A stretch of DNA of 64,000 bases from JBFXIE01 sp050176255 (GTDB lineage Bacteria; Pseudomonadota; Gammaproteobacteria; Burkholderiales; Burkholderiaceae_C). The translations under genes and the position numbers were made by a program. The stretch is from assembly GCF_050176255.1 (NCBI RefSeq), contig NZ_JBFXIE010000004.1; one strand, written 5' to 3'. Within the stretch, counting starts at the first letter, position 1. The number at the start of each line of letters is the position of its first letter. Below the pieces are notes generated by a model, which saw only the letters and a list, made by a program, of their open reading frames with translations, did not search any database and was not told the DNA's origin. Shown in pieces: positions 34,881-42,957 of the stretch.

Positions 34881-36086
34881 TCAGACCAGCACTTCCGTGC
34901 AGGGCGGATGGCCCAAAAATGCCTGCGGACTGGCCGTGGCGCCATATGCGCCAGACTGCAGCACGGCCACCAGATCGCCAGGCTGCGCCACCGCCAGCTC
35001 CAGGCGATCGGCCAGCACGTCCAGCGGGGTGCACAGCGGCCCCACCACGGTGGCCGTTTCGCGCTGGGGCGACTGCAGCCGGTTGCCGATCACCACCGGG
35101 TAGTTGCGCCGTATCACCTGGCCAAAATTGCCCGAGGCCGCCAAGTGGTGGTGCATGCCGCCGTCGGTCACCAGAAACACCTGGCCGCGCGATACCTTGC
35201 GGTCGATCACGCGGGCTACGTAGATGCCCGCCTCGCCCACCAGATACCGCCCCAGCTCCAGCACCAGCTGCGCCCGGGGCCAGGCGCGCGCCAGCCCCGT
35301 CTGCACCTGCGCCAGTGCGTCGGCGACGGGCGCCAGGTCCAGGGGTTTGTCCGCAGCGCTGTAAGGAATGCCCCAGCCGCCGCCCAGGTTCAGGTAGCGC
35401 AGCGGCGCCGGTGCATCGTGGGCCAGGCGCAGCGCCAGATCCAGCGAGCGCTGCAGGCTTTCGGCAATCACGGCGGCGCGCAGATTCTGCGAACCCGGGT
35501 ACAGATGGAAGCCCTCAAAAGCCAGTCCATCGCGCGCCAGCGCGCGCAGCAGAGCGGGCGCCTGCTCGGCGTCGATGCCAAAGGGCTTGGGGCCGCCGCC
35601 CATGTGCATGCCGGCGCCGCGCAGCTCAAAGTCGGGATTGATGCGCAAGGCCACGCGCGCGGGCACGCCCAGCGCCTGGGCGGCCGCGGCCAGCACCTGC
35701 AGCTCGCGCGCGGATTCGGCATGCAGCAGCACGCCTGCCGCCACCGCCTGGCGCAGTTCGGTATCGCGCTTGCCCGGCCCGGCAAAGCCGATGCAGCGCG
35801 CATCCGTCCCGGCATCGAGCGCCAGCTTGAGCTCGCCCGCCGACGCCACGTCCATGCCATCGACCAGCCCGCGCATGAAGCCCACCAGCGCCGGCATGGG
35901 GTTGGCCTTGACGGCATAGTGCAGCTGCGCGCCCTGCGGCAACACCCGGCGCACGGCGGCCACGCGTGCCGCGATCAGCGCGCGGTCGTAAGCGTAAAAA
36001 GGCGTCTGGCCCACGCGCTCGGCCAGCAAAGACAAAGGCAGGCCGCCCACATGCAACTCATTGCGCGTCAGGTCGAATGGGGCCAT
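34881..36086 (-). CDS. PLP-dependent decarboxylase, exosortase A system-associated (TIGR03099 type)
   Basis: A 401-residue relative of diaminopimelate/ornithine decarboxylases with alanine-racemase fold. The PLP lysine lies in HYAVKANPMP (about residue 59). Other landmarks are VASAGEL, GFAGPGK, HLYPGSQ, the glycine-rich LNLGGGWGIPY and ELGRYLVGEAG. The substrate is not established. The partner ligase and acyl carrier protein suggest that it makes an amino-compound or aminoacyl group used to decorate the polymer or a lipid. The gene overlaps the ligase by 29 bp, arguing for coupled expression. Confidence 0.93.
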   Translation of the reverse strand: MAPFDLTRNELHVGGLPLSLLAERVGQTPFYAYDRALIAARVAAVRRVLPQGAQLHYAVKANPMPALVGFMRGLVDGMDVASAGELKLALDAGTDARCIGFAGPGKRDTELRQAVAAGVLLHAESARELQVLAAAAQALGVPARVALRINPDFELRGAGMHMGGGPKPFGIDAEQAPALLRALARDGLAFEGFHLYPGSQNLRAAVIAESLQRSLDLALRLAHDAPAPLRYLNLGGGWGIPYSAADKPLDLAPVADALAQVQTGLARAWPRAQLVLELGRYLVGEAGIYVARVIDRKVSRGQVFLVTDGGMHHHLAASGNFGQVIRRNYPVVIGNRLQSPQRETATVVGPLCTPLDVLADRLELAVAQPGDLVAVLQSGAYGATASPQAFLGHPPCTEVLV

Positions 36087-37701
36087 GTTCCTGCATCCAG
36101 CGTTGACGATCGAGCTTGCCGTTGGGGCTGCGCGGCAGCGGCTGCGCCACCCAGTGCAATTGCCGCGGCAGCATGTAGGCCGGCAGGTGGCGGCTGCAAT
36201 GGGCCATCAGGGCGGCGTTGTCGTCACCTGCCCGGCCGCTGGCCTGGGACGAGGCCAGCACTGCTGCGCAGATGGCGCTGCCCAGGGCCTCGTCGGGCAC
36301 GGCGTACACCAGCGCCTCGGCCACCAGACCGCTGGCGTACAGCACTTCTTCCACTTCGGTGGGGCTGACGCGGTAGCCCGAGGTCTTGATCATCTCGTCG
36401 CGCCGACCCACAAAGTACAGAAAACCATCTGCGTCGCGGCGCACGGTGTCGCCCGAATAAACGGCCAGCTCGGGCGCAGCCCAGTCGCCGCCAGCGAGCA
36501 GCAGCGCAGGCGGCCAGGGCTTGAAGCGGCGCGCGGTCTCGTCGGGCCGGCGCCAATACCCCAGGGCCACCAGGGCGCCGCGGTGCACCAGCTCGCCGGG
36601 CTCGTCGACGGCGCATTCGGTGCCGTCCTCGCGCAGCACGCAGACCTGGGCGTTGGGAATGGCCCGGCCAATGGAGTCGGGCCGGCGGTCCACTTCTTCG
36701 GGCGGCAGGTAGGTGGAGCGAAACGCCTCGGTCAACCCGTACATCAGATAGGGGGCGGCCGCAGGCGCCAGGCTGCGCAGGCGCTGCAGCGTGGCCCGGG
36801 GCATGCGCCCGCCGGTGTTGGCAAAGTAGCGCAGGTGCTGCACGGCCGCAGCCGGCCAGTCGAGCGCTGCCAGTTGCATGTACAGCGGCGGCACGGCCGT
36901 CAGACCGGTGACCCGCTCTTGCGCCATGGCCTGCAGTACGTCGCGCGCCAGCAGGTAATTGAGCAGCACCACGCGCGCGCCCACCAGAAATGCCGTGGTG
37001 AGCTGGCTGAAGCCGGCATCAAACGACAGGGGCAGCACGGCAAGCAGGGTGTCGCCGGCATGGTTGCCAAGATAGCCGGCCACGCTGACGGCGCCGGCCA
37101 CCAGGTTGCGGTGCGACAGCACCACGCCCTTGGGCCGTCCCGTGCTGCCGGAGGTGTAGAAGATGACCGCCACGTCCATGTCCAGCACCCGGGGCAGGCC
37201 GGCCAGCGGGCTGGCAAGCACATCGGCCCAGCCGTGCAGCGCGGCGCCGCCAGGCAGGTCAACGGGCGGGCCATCGTCCACCAGCACCACATGCTGCAGC
37301 CCGGGACAATCGCCCAGCGCTGGCGCCAGGCTCGCCAGCCGCGCCGCCGAGGTCACCAGCACCTGCGCCTGCGCGTCCTGCAGGATGTGCGCCACCTGCC
37401 CGGCTTTGAGCACCGGGTTCACCGGCACCAGCACCGCGCCCGCAGCCGGCGCGGCAAAACTGGCCACCACGGTCTGCACCCGCTTTTCCAGATACACCGC
37501 AACGCGCGCGCCGCGCTGCAGCCCCAGGGCCACAAGGCCTGCGGCGCAGCGCTCGATCTGCGCCTGCAACTGGGTGTACGAGAGATGCTCACCGTCCAGA
37601 GTCAAGGCCGTTCCGGCAGGCCAGCAGGCTGCCGCCCGGGCGGGCAGCTCGTGCAACAAGGCAGGGGGAATCCCCCTGAGGAAGTCCGGCGCTTGGGGCA
37701 T
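36058..37701 (-). CDS. Acyl-CoA ligase (AMP-forming), exosortase A system-associated (TIGR03098 type)
   Basis: An ANL-superfamily adenylating enzyme (547 residues). The adenylate-forming motifs are YTSGSTGRPKGVVLSHRN (about residues 150-168), YGLTEAFRSTY, YSGDTVRRDADGFLYFVGR and the catalytic-lysine region SPNGKLDRQ at the C-terminus. It probably activates an acyl or amino acid and loads it on the adjacent acyl carrier protein. ATG 37701 is used; MRRM gives an alternative start 9 bp upstream. The N-terminus reaches three bases from the duplicated contig end that flanks the assembly gap, so the upstream region is shared with the divergent ACP gene. Confidence 0.92.
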   Translation of the reverse strand: MPQAPDFLRGIPPALLHELPARAAACWPAGTALTLDGEHLSYTQLQAQIERCAAGLVALGLQRGARVAVYLEKRVQTVVASFAAPAAGAVLVPVNPVLKAGQVAHILQDAQAQVLVTSAARLASLAPALGDCPGLQHVVLVDDGPPVDLPGGAALHGWADVLASPLAGLPRVLDMDVAVIFYTSGSTGRPKGVVLSHRNLVAGAVSVAGYLGNHAGDTLLAVLPLSFDAGFSQLTTAFLVGARVVLLNYLLARDVLQAMAQERVTGLTAVPPLYMQLAALDWPAAAVQHLRYFANTGGRMPRATLQRLRSLAPAAAPYLMYGLTEAFRSTYLPPEEVDRRPDSIGRAIPNAQVCVLREDGTECAVDEPGELVHRGALVALGYWRRPDETARRFKPWPPALLLAGGDWAAPELAVYSGDTVRRDADGFLYFVGRRDEMIKTSGYRVSPTEVEEVLYASGLVAEALVYAVPDEALGSAICAAVLASSQASGRAGDDNAALMAHCSRHLPAYMLPRQLHWVAQPLPRSPNGKLDRQRWMQEHGPIRPDAQ

Positions 37702-37703
37702 GC

Positions 37704-37830
37704 GGCGCATGTTAAGCGAAGGCCGGGCGCCGTGGTTGCGCCTTTGGGGCTCTGGCATCAAACTGCAGTTTTTCTGCGCACACCGCCCCGCCATGAACCT
37801 GACCGAACAAGTCCTGCATGTGCTCGATCA
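37704..37830. repeat. Left copy of exact 127-bp contig-end duplication
   Basis: This 127-bp segment is identical to 37931-38057 on the other side of the N run. It contains the spacer between the ligase and ACP genes and the first 13 codons of the ACP gene. The length equals a common assembler k-mer (127), so I read it as an unmerged contig overlap and not a biological repeat. Confidence 0.9.
37753..37766 (+). promoter_or_regulatory. Sigma-54-like element one base short of consensus, upstream of ACP
   Basis: TGGCATCAAACTGC resembles the -24/-12 element before the PEP-CTERM gene (TGGCATGCAAACTGC) but lacks one base. GG and GC are therefore 9 rather than 10 bp apart. Sigma-54 promoters are strict about this spacing, so activity is doubtful. 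It recurs in the duplicate at 37980-37993. Confidence 0.3.
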
Positions 37831-37930
37831 NNNNNNNNNNNNNNNNNNNNNNNNNNNNNNNNNNNNNNNNNNNNNNNNNNNNNNNNNNNNNNNNNNNNNN
37901 NNNNNNNNNNNNNNNNNNNNNNNNNNNNNN
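37831..37930. other. Assembly gap (100 N)
   Basis: A run of exactly 100 N. The flanks carry the same 127 bp in direct orientation, so the true gap is probably zero or negative. The sequence should then read straight from 37830 to 38058. Confidence 0.95.
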
Positions 37931-38057
37931 GGCGCATGTTAAGCGAAGGCCGGGCGCCGTGGTTGCGCCTTTGGGGCTCTGGCATCAAACTGCAGTTTTT
38001 CTGCGCACACCGCCCCGCCATGAACCTGACCGAACAAGTCCTGCATGTGCTCGATCA
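37931..38057. repeat. Right copy of exact 127-bp contig-end duplication
   Basis: Identical to 37704-37830. It supplies the complete ACP start region used for the annotated gene. Confidence 0.9.
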
Positions 38058-38280
38058 CGCCCTCAGCCTGCAGGGACGGACCGCCGCCTTTGATGCCACC
38101 ACGCCACTGCTGGGCGCGCTACCCGAGCTCGATTCCATGGCCGTGCTGGCCGTCATCACGGGGCTGGAGAACCACTTCGGCATCAGCTTCGGTGACGACG
38201 AACTGACTGGCGCAGTTTTTGCCACCGTGGGCAGCCTGTGCGAGCTGGTGGATCGGGCGCTGGCCCGCCAAGAGCCATGA
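38020..38280 (+). CDS. Acyl carrier protein, exosortase A system-associated
   Basis: An 86-residue four-helix carrier protein with the phosphopantetheine serine in ELDSMAVLAV (Ser39). It also shows NHFGISFGDDELT and FATVGSLCELVD, typical of ACP helices III and IV. It probably receives a substrate activated by the divergent AMP-ligase. Its first codons occur twice because of the contig-end duplication. Collapsing the gap leaves one intact gene 91 bp from the ligase start. Hydrolase 2 follows after 10 bp. Confidence 0.9.
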   Translation: MNLTEQVLHVLDHALSLQGRTAAFDATTPLLGALPELDSMAVLAVITGLENHFGISFGDDELTGAVFATVGSLCELVDRALARQEP

Positions 38281-38290
38281 CGGCGCGGGC

Positions 38291-39169
38291 ATGAACGCCC
38301 CTGTGCCTCGCGCATTGCGCCCCGCCCTGCCCCAGGCCTTTTTTTTGCCCATCGGCGCGGGGCAGCGCTTTTGCCTCTACCACCCGCCGCAAGGCAGTGC
38401 ACCCCGGGGGCGCGTGCTCTACCTGCACCCCTTTGCCGAAGAGCTCAATGCCAGCCGACGCGTGGTGGCGGCGCAGGCGCGGGCGCTGGCGCAGGCCGGG
38501 TTTGGCGTGCTGCAGATCGACCTGCTGGGTTGCGGCGACAGCAGCGGCCACTTTGCCGACGCCAGCTGGGCCGACTGGCTGCAAGACGCGCAGCAGGCCC
38601 TGCACTGGCTGTCCGCGCAATGCCGCGGCCCGCTGTGGCTGTGGGGGCTGCGATCGGGCGCCCTGCTGGCGGCGCAGTTGGCGGCGCATTTGGCAGTGCC
38701 ATTGCAGGGCGGCGATGGCGAGCCCGTCCACCTGCTGCTTTGGCAGCCCGTCACCGGCGGCCGGCAGATGCTGCAGCAGTTTTTGCGCCTGCACGCGGCC
38801 AGCCAGTGGCTGGGCAACAGTCACGCGGACCAGGTACAGCCATCGCAGGCGCTGGCCCAGGGCCAGGCCGTCGAGATTGCCGGCTATGTCTTGAGCCCCC
38901 GCCTGGCCCAGGGGCTGGACGATGCGCGCATGCCCAGCCCCGCATCGCTGCGCGCCGGGCGGCTGGTGTGGCTGGAAGTGTCGCCGCCGCCGACCGCCAC
39001 ACTCAGCCCCGCCACAGACAGGCAGATCAGCGCCTGGCGTGCGGCAGGCTGGCAGGTGCAGGCGCAGGCGGTTGCGGGCCCATCCTTCTGGCAGACCGTT
39101 AACGCTGACGAAGCACCTGGCCTGATGCACGCCACCCTGGCTGCGCTGGACTGCCCGCCCATGCCATGA
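38291..39169 (+). CDS. Hydrolase 2, exosortase A system-associated (TIGR03101 type)
   Basis: A 292-residue alpha/beta-hydrolase with the early strand VLYLHPFAEELNASRR, the oxyanion/lid region IDLLGCGDSSGHF, and a nucleophile elbow around LWGLRSGALLAAQ. The Ser of GLRSG is the likely nucleophile, though the motif differs from the strict GxSxG. The substrate is unknown. It may act as a thioesterase or acyltransferase with the neighbouring ACP. ATG 38291 follows the ACP stop by 10 bp. It ends in an ATGA overlap with hydrolase 1. Confidence 0.88.
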   Translation: MNAPVPRALRPALPQAFFLPIGAGQRFCLYHPPQGSAPRGRVLYLHPFAEELNASRRVVAAQARALAQAGFGVLQIDLLGCGDSSGHFADASWADWLQDAQQALHWLSAQCRGPLWLWGLRSGALLAAQLAAHLAVPLQGGDGEPVHLLLWQPVTGGRQMLQQFLRLHAASQWLGNSHADQVQPSQALAQGQAVEIAGYVLSPRLAQGLDDARMPSPASLRAGRLVWLEVSPPPTATLSPATDRQISAWRAAGWQVQAQAVAGPSFWQTVNADEAPGLMHATLAALDCPPMP

Positions 39170-40125
39170 ACACCGCACAGCAAACCCTGCAAACGCCAGC
39201 GGTGGTGGAACGCGCCGTCCAGATCCGTGGCAATGACGCCGGCAACGACGACGGCCAGGGTTTTGACATGCTGGGCATCCTCACCCTGCCTGCGCCGGGC
39301 ATGGCGGGGCGCGGCGTTGGCGTGGTGGTGGTGGTGGGCGGCGCCCAGTACCGCGTGGGCAGCCACCGGCAGTTTGTGCAATTGGCGCGCCGACTGGCTG
39401 CGGCAGGCTACCCGGTGCTGCGTTTTGACCTGCCGGGCATGGGCGACAGCCCCGGCGCGCCCGTGCCGTTTGACCGCACCGCCCCCCACATTGCGGCGGC
39501 GGTGGATGCGCTGCTGCAGTCAGCCGCCGTTGGGCGCACGGTGCTTTGGGGGCTGTGCGACGGGGCATCGGCCAGCCTGCTGTACATGCAAGCCACGCAG
39601 GATGCACGCGTATGCGGCCTGGCGCTGCTCAACCCCTGGGTTCGGTCCGAGGCCAGCCTGGCACGCACGCACGTCAGGCATTACTACCGCCAGCGCCTGC
39701 TGGATCGCGACTTCTGGCGCAAACTGGCCGCGGGCGGCATAGGCTGGGCAGCGCTGCGCGGCATCTGGCACAACCTGCGCGCGATGCGGCAACCGGCGGC
39801 GCAAACGAGTTCATTTCAGGAGCGCATGGCGCAAGGCTGGCAAGGGCTGGAAGGCAAAATCATGCTGATTTTGAGCGAGCACGACCTGACGGCTCGGGAG
39901 TTTCTGGAGTACGCCGCCACACACCCCGACTGGCGCCATGCCCTGCTGCACCCGGGCGTCCGCCGTCATGACATCGCCGGGGGCGATCACACCTGCTCGC
40001 GTCCAGCGAACCAGCTGCAGGTGCAGGAGCTGACCCTGGCCTGGCTAGCCGGCATGGAGCAGGCCCAGCCTGCGCCCTGCCCCCAGCCGCCTGACGCCGG
40101 CGCTGGCGCTGGCGCTGGCAGCTGA
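39166..40125 (+). CDS. Hydrolase 1, exosortase A system-associated (TIGR03100 type)
   Basis: A 319-residue alpha/beta-hydrolase family protein with VVVVVGGAQYRVGSHRQFVQLAR, FDLPGMGDSPG and the elbow WGLCDGASASLLY. Here CD stands where a nucleophilic serine is expected, as is usual for this exosortase-associated family. The C-terminal tail is low-complexity (GAGAGAGS), coded by three GGCGCT units. It is translationally coupled to hydrolase 2. Its role in the XrtA system is unknown. Confidence 0.88.
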   Translation: MNTAQQTLQTPAVVERAVQIRGNDAGNDDGQGFDMLGILTLPAPGMAGRGVGVVVVVGGAQYRVGSHRQFVQLARRLAAAGYPVLRFDLPGMGDSPGAPVPFDRTAPHIAAAVDALLQSAAVGRTVLWGLCDGASASLLYMQATQDARVCGLALLNPWVRSEASLARTHVRHYYRQRLLDRDFWRKLAAGGIGWAALRGIWHNLRAMRQPAAQTSSFQERMAQGWQGLEGKIMLILSEHDLTAREFLEYAATHPDWRHALLHPGVRRHDIAGGDHTCSRPANQLQVQELTLAWLAGMEQAQPAPCPQPPDAGAGAGAGS

Positions 40126-40237
40126 CTGCAGTTTTCGCCTTGAATCCCGGATGTCACGTCGGGCGCAGCTTTTTCGCGGCAAGGGGAGCAGCATTGCATC
40201 CAGCAGCCAGGCCCCGGGTGACCGCTGGTAACACTGC

Positions 40238-40254
40238 TGACAACACGGCTGTCA
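40238..40254. promoter_or_regulatory. Inverted repeat, candidate PrsR enhancer site
   Basis: TGACA and TGTCA face each other across seven bases, centred about 80 bp upstream of the sigma-54 -24 element. This is the distance and symmetry expected for a dimeric NtrC-type activator. Assignment to PrsR is inference from position and the adjacent prsR gene. Confidence 0.5.
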
Positions 40255-40313
40255 AACGTCAGTTTCTTTAACACTTAGCCAGACAAAAATTTGCAAGTCA
40301 TTGTTTTCATTAG

Positions 40314-40331
40314 CTGGCATGCAAACTGCTT
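40314..40331 (+). promoter_or_regulatory. Sigma-54 (-24/-12) promoter of the PEP-CTERM gene
   Basis: TGGCATGCAAACTGCT matches the consensus TGGCAYRNNNNTTGCW with one mismatch and has the required ten bases between GG and GC. Transcription would begin about 12 bp downstream, leaving roughly a 40-nt leader before ATG 40385. Confidence 0.75.
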
Positions 40332-40384
40332 GACCAAGCCATGCCCACTATCCGGTGGCCTGCCACCAGAAAGAAAAGCCCATC

Positions 40385-41140
40385 ATGAAGACTCTGACCA
40401 CCCTGTTCGCCTCCGCACTGCTTGGCCTGTCTGGCGCTTCTTATGCCGCCACCGTGTTGCCCGGGCCCGAGACACCGCTGCAGACCATCATCAACAACGC
40501 CTACCAGGCGGCAGGCACGCCCCTGGCCGCAGCGCCTGATGTGAACGCAGCCCAGGCATTCGCAGAGCTTTTCCAGGTCGAGGCTTCCGGCGTATCCGCT
40601 GCCACCATGATTTTGGAGATCAGTGGTGGTGCCAGTGCCAATACGTTCGGCATTTACGACCCCTACAACACGGCAGCCCGGTTGCAGCTGTTCTCGGGCG
40701 CCGCCAGCAGCGGCAATCAGGTGGCTATCACGGTCAACAGCTCCAATCTGTTCATGGCGATCGACCTCACCAACCCGGGCCTGCTGGGTATGGCATCGTT
40801 CACGTCCGCCACGTTCGGCTACTACCTGAGCGGGCCTGGCGGCACATTCTTTTCGCAGGCCGACCTGAACGGCGGAAACGAGCAGATGGTGAGTTATCGC
40901 GGCGATGGCGACATCGTGGCGTTCCCCAACCGCCTGCCCAGCGCATGGGGCCCGTCCAGCTATCTGCTGGCCTGGGAAGACGCATCCTTGTCCGCCGGCT
41001 CGGATCGGGACTACAACGACATGGTGGTTTACGTTGAATCGGTGACCAAGGTGCCCGAACCTGGATCGCTGGCGCTGTTGGGTCTGGGCCTGTCTGGCCT
41101 GGCACTGGCGTCACGGCGCAGGCAAAAGAACAGGCAGTAA
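40385..41140 (+). CDS. PEP-CTERM sorting-signal protein with DUF4114 domain
   Basis: A 251-residue exported substrate of exosortase A. It has a Sec signal peptide (about residues 1-21, ending ASYA). A DUF4114 domain follows at about 125-220, with YLLAWEDASLSAGSDRDYNDMVVYVE, an acidic, probably calcium-binding pattern. The tail has the tripartite sorting signal: VPEPGS, a hydrophobic helix, and the basic cluster SRRRQKNR. The C-terminal signal is cut by XrtA after export. A sigma-54 promoter and inverted repeat precede it and a terminator follows. It is the only PEP-CTERM protein in the window and a plausible matrix or floc protein. Confidence 0.95.
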   Translation: MKTLTTLFASALLGLSGASYAATVLPGPETPLQTIINNAYQAAGTPLAAAPDVNAAQAFAELFQVEASGVSAATMILEISGGASANTFGIYDPYNTAARLQLFSGAASSGNQVAITVNSSNLFMAIDLTNPGLLGMASFTSATFGYYLSGPGGTFFSQADLNGGNEQMVSYRGDGDIVAFPNRLPSAWGPSSYLLAWEDASLSAGSDRDYNDMVVYVESVTKVPEPGSLALLGLGLSGLALASRRRQKNRQ

Positions 41141-41175
41141 GCCGCATTGCCGGTTAGTGATGACGCGAATAAGAG

Positions 41176-41199
41176 GGGTGGCTTGGGCCACCTTTTTTT
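41176..41199 (+). terminator. Rho-independent terminator after the PEP-CTERM gene
   Basis: GGTGGC pairs with GCCACC across a short loop and is followed by seven T residues. It lies 35 bp after the stop codon and just before the end of the convergent GNAT gene. Confidence 0.88.
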
Positions 41200-41204
41200 G
41201 TCTG

Positions 41205-42215
41205 TCAGGTGCCGGTTTGCGGGCCTGCCGGCGCGCGCAGCAACCGCCCCGCAAAATGTCGGCTTGCCGCCAGCAAGCCCGAGACGCGGCGCGGGTCAAA
41301 TGCCAATAGTCCCACCCGCTCGCGCCGCAAAGCCATCCAATCGCGCTTGTAGGCGTCGTCGCCGCTGAGATAGTCCACTTCTCGTACCCGATCCACGTCC
41401 ATGACGTGCTGCATCAAGGCCGCGGTCAGCACCGATCCGGCAGACAGCTTTTCGTGCCCCTTTACATAGGCTAGTTTGTAAATGCTGGCCTTGCCATCAC
41501 ACACCAGCCAGACCTGGGCTGCCAGTGGCTGCTGGCCCAGCCACAACACGCCCAGCCGCAGCCAGCCCCGTTGCGCCGCCATATGCATCAGGGCTGGCAT
41601 GAAGTGCGGACAAGGTTCAGCTTGCTTCCAGCTTTGGGCATACACCGCCAGGTAAGCGGCCAGGCAGGCTTGCAGCCCGGGTGATTCATCGGCCTGGATG
41701 TCAATGCGCCAGTCTCCCGCCCGGCTCAGCCGCTTGCGTGCTCGCTCCACGGTGTGCTGCAAGGCCGAAGGGCGCTGCTGCCAATAATCTTCAAACCCCT
41801 TGTCCGACACTGGCTGGTGCCAATTACCGAAACAGAAAAATCGGCTGGTCCAATAACCTGCATCACGCAGGCCTGTCTGCCACCCTGCCAGCCAGGTGCT
41901 GTCTGCATCCAGGGGTTGTAAACGCAGCACGCTGGCGTGAGGCAATCGCCGCAACCCCTGCGCTGCCGCCAGCCAATCTGCAGGGCCAATATTTTCAATC
42001 GCCCGCTCAGAGCCCACCGGGCCATAAATGCCGCTGTAGTAGTTACTCACGGCACACAAGGGGCCATTTGCAGACTCTTGCATCAGCGGCAAGTGCACCA
42101 GATCACCGCTGCGTGAGCTCACCGCCAAATCACCTTGCCAAATAGGACGACGCACCAAGCCGTGCGCCAGCAAATTGGCAAACCAAACCTCTGTCTGAAA
42201 GACCTCGTCAGGCAC
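41205..42215 (-). CDS. GNAT/FemAB-type acyltransferase (BioF2-like)
   Basis: A 336-residue cytoplasmic protein of the CelD/FemAB-like GNAT fold. The central part (about residues 150-300) has LQHTVERARKRLSRAG, GWLRLGVLWLGQQPLAAQVWLVCDGKASIYKLAYVKGHEKLSAGSVLTAALMQH, and VDYLSGDDAYKRDWM, typical of this family in polysaccharide loci. It probably transfers an acyl or aminoacyl group to a sugar nucleotide or lipid-linked sugar during EPS synthesis. It is convergent with the PEP-CTERM gene and separated from the rest of the EPS operon by the lipoprotein gene on the other strand. Confidence 0.85.
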   Translation of the reverse strand: MPDEVFQTEVWFANLLAHGLVRRPIWQGDLAVSSRSGDLVHLPLMQESANGPLCAVSNYYSGIYGPVGSERAIENIGPADWLAAAQGLRRLPHASVLRLQPLDADSTWLAGWQTGLRDAGYWTSRFFCFGNWHQPVSDKGFEDYWQQRPSALQHTVERARKRLSRAGDWRIDIQADESPGLQACLAAYLAVYAQSWKQAEPCPHFMPALMHMAAQRGWLRLGVLWLGQQPLAAQVWLVCDGKASIYKLAYVKGHEKLSAGSVLTAALMQHVMDVDRVREVDYLSGDDAYKRDWMALRRERVGLLAFDPRRVSGLLAASRHFAGRLLRAPAGPQTGT

Positions 42216-42957
42216 GAAACCTCCATAAAACGCCGGCCACGCCGACCGCCGCGAACGGACTGCTGATTAACCAGTCAATTCCGTCCCGTGTGCGGGCGTT
42301 ACCGTAAAAATTATCTGCACAAAAATCAAATTTTGTCTGGTATTTACGATTTAACGGAACTTGCCTGGGCCGGCTGTGATTGCGCTTTGCCCGGTGCACT
42401 TGCGTAAGGCAGCCGCTCGAACCCTTGGGATGGGCGCAGCGCAGGAAAACCGATACAGCCCCCCTGGCGCATCGTTACCGCGCGCTGCCTGCCTCCAGAT
42501 ACTCACAGGCCCTTTTTCAACCCCAATCCCTTTTAACTAAGAATATTCTATTTTTAATCAGAAAAATCTATTAACCCGATGTAAATCCATATTGCCATTC
42601 AACGTCATCACAAAACTCCCGAAAAACACCAGGTCAATGTATTAAATCGTTGCAATCGTAAAAAATATGCTTATCCAACCGATCCGAGAAAGACTGCATT
42701 CACCTTGGTGATACGCGATGACTGACGAAGCAACATGCAGTTACGTATCCACAATACCCCACACAGCACAATTCATCTCACCAAAAGACGTGGTCAGTAT
42801 TGCTATAAGCCCTAAACACTCTGCACCTTAGCTAGTCATTCGTTTTAGCCTAGGGTCATCCCCTACCCAAATTTGATTAGAAAGCGTCACCGCTGCAACG
42901 GTAGAGGCAATGCCAACCAATTTTTAATTGTTTTCAAACTGAGTACCCAATACTGCC
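42216..42957. other. 742-bp AT-rich intergenic region
   Basis: No gene is supported. The region is conspicuously AT-richer than the surroundings, with stretches such as TAAGAATATTCTATTTTTAA. It lies between two divergent genes (GNAT acyltransferase and RIFT-barrel lipoprotein) and should hold their promoters. I found no sigma-54 element with correct GG-N10-GC spacing (the closest, around TGGTCAGTATTGC, is two bases short), no TGACA/TGTCA repeat and no RNA gene. It may be a remnant of inserted DNA. Confidence 0.5.

Noticed and set aside
37818..38093. Reading frames spanning the N run
   Set aside because: They include untranslatable bases and arise from the duplicated contig ends, not from genes.
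40099..40116. GGCGCT tandem repeat near the end of hydrolase 1, possible phase-variable tract
   Set aside because: Only three hexamer units. Hexamers do not shift frame and the tract is at the extreme C-terminus.
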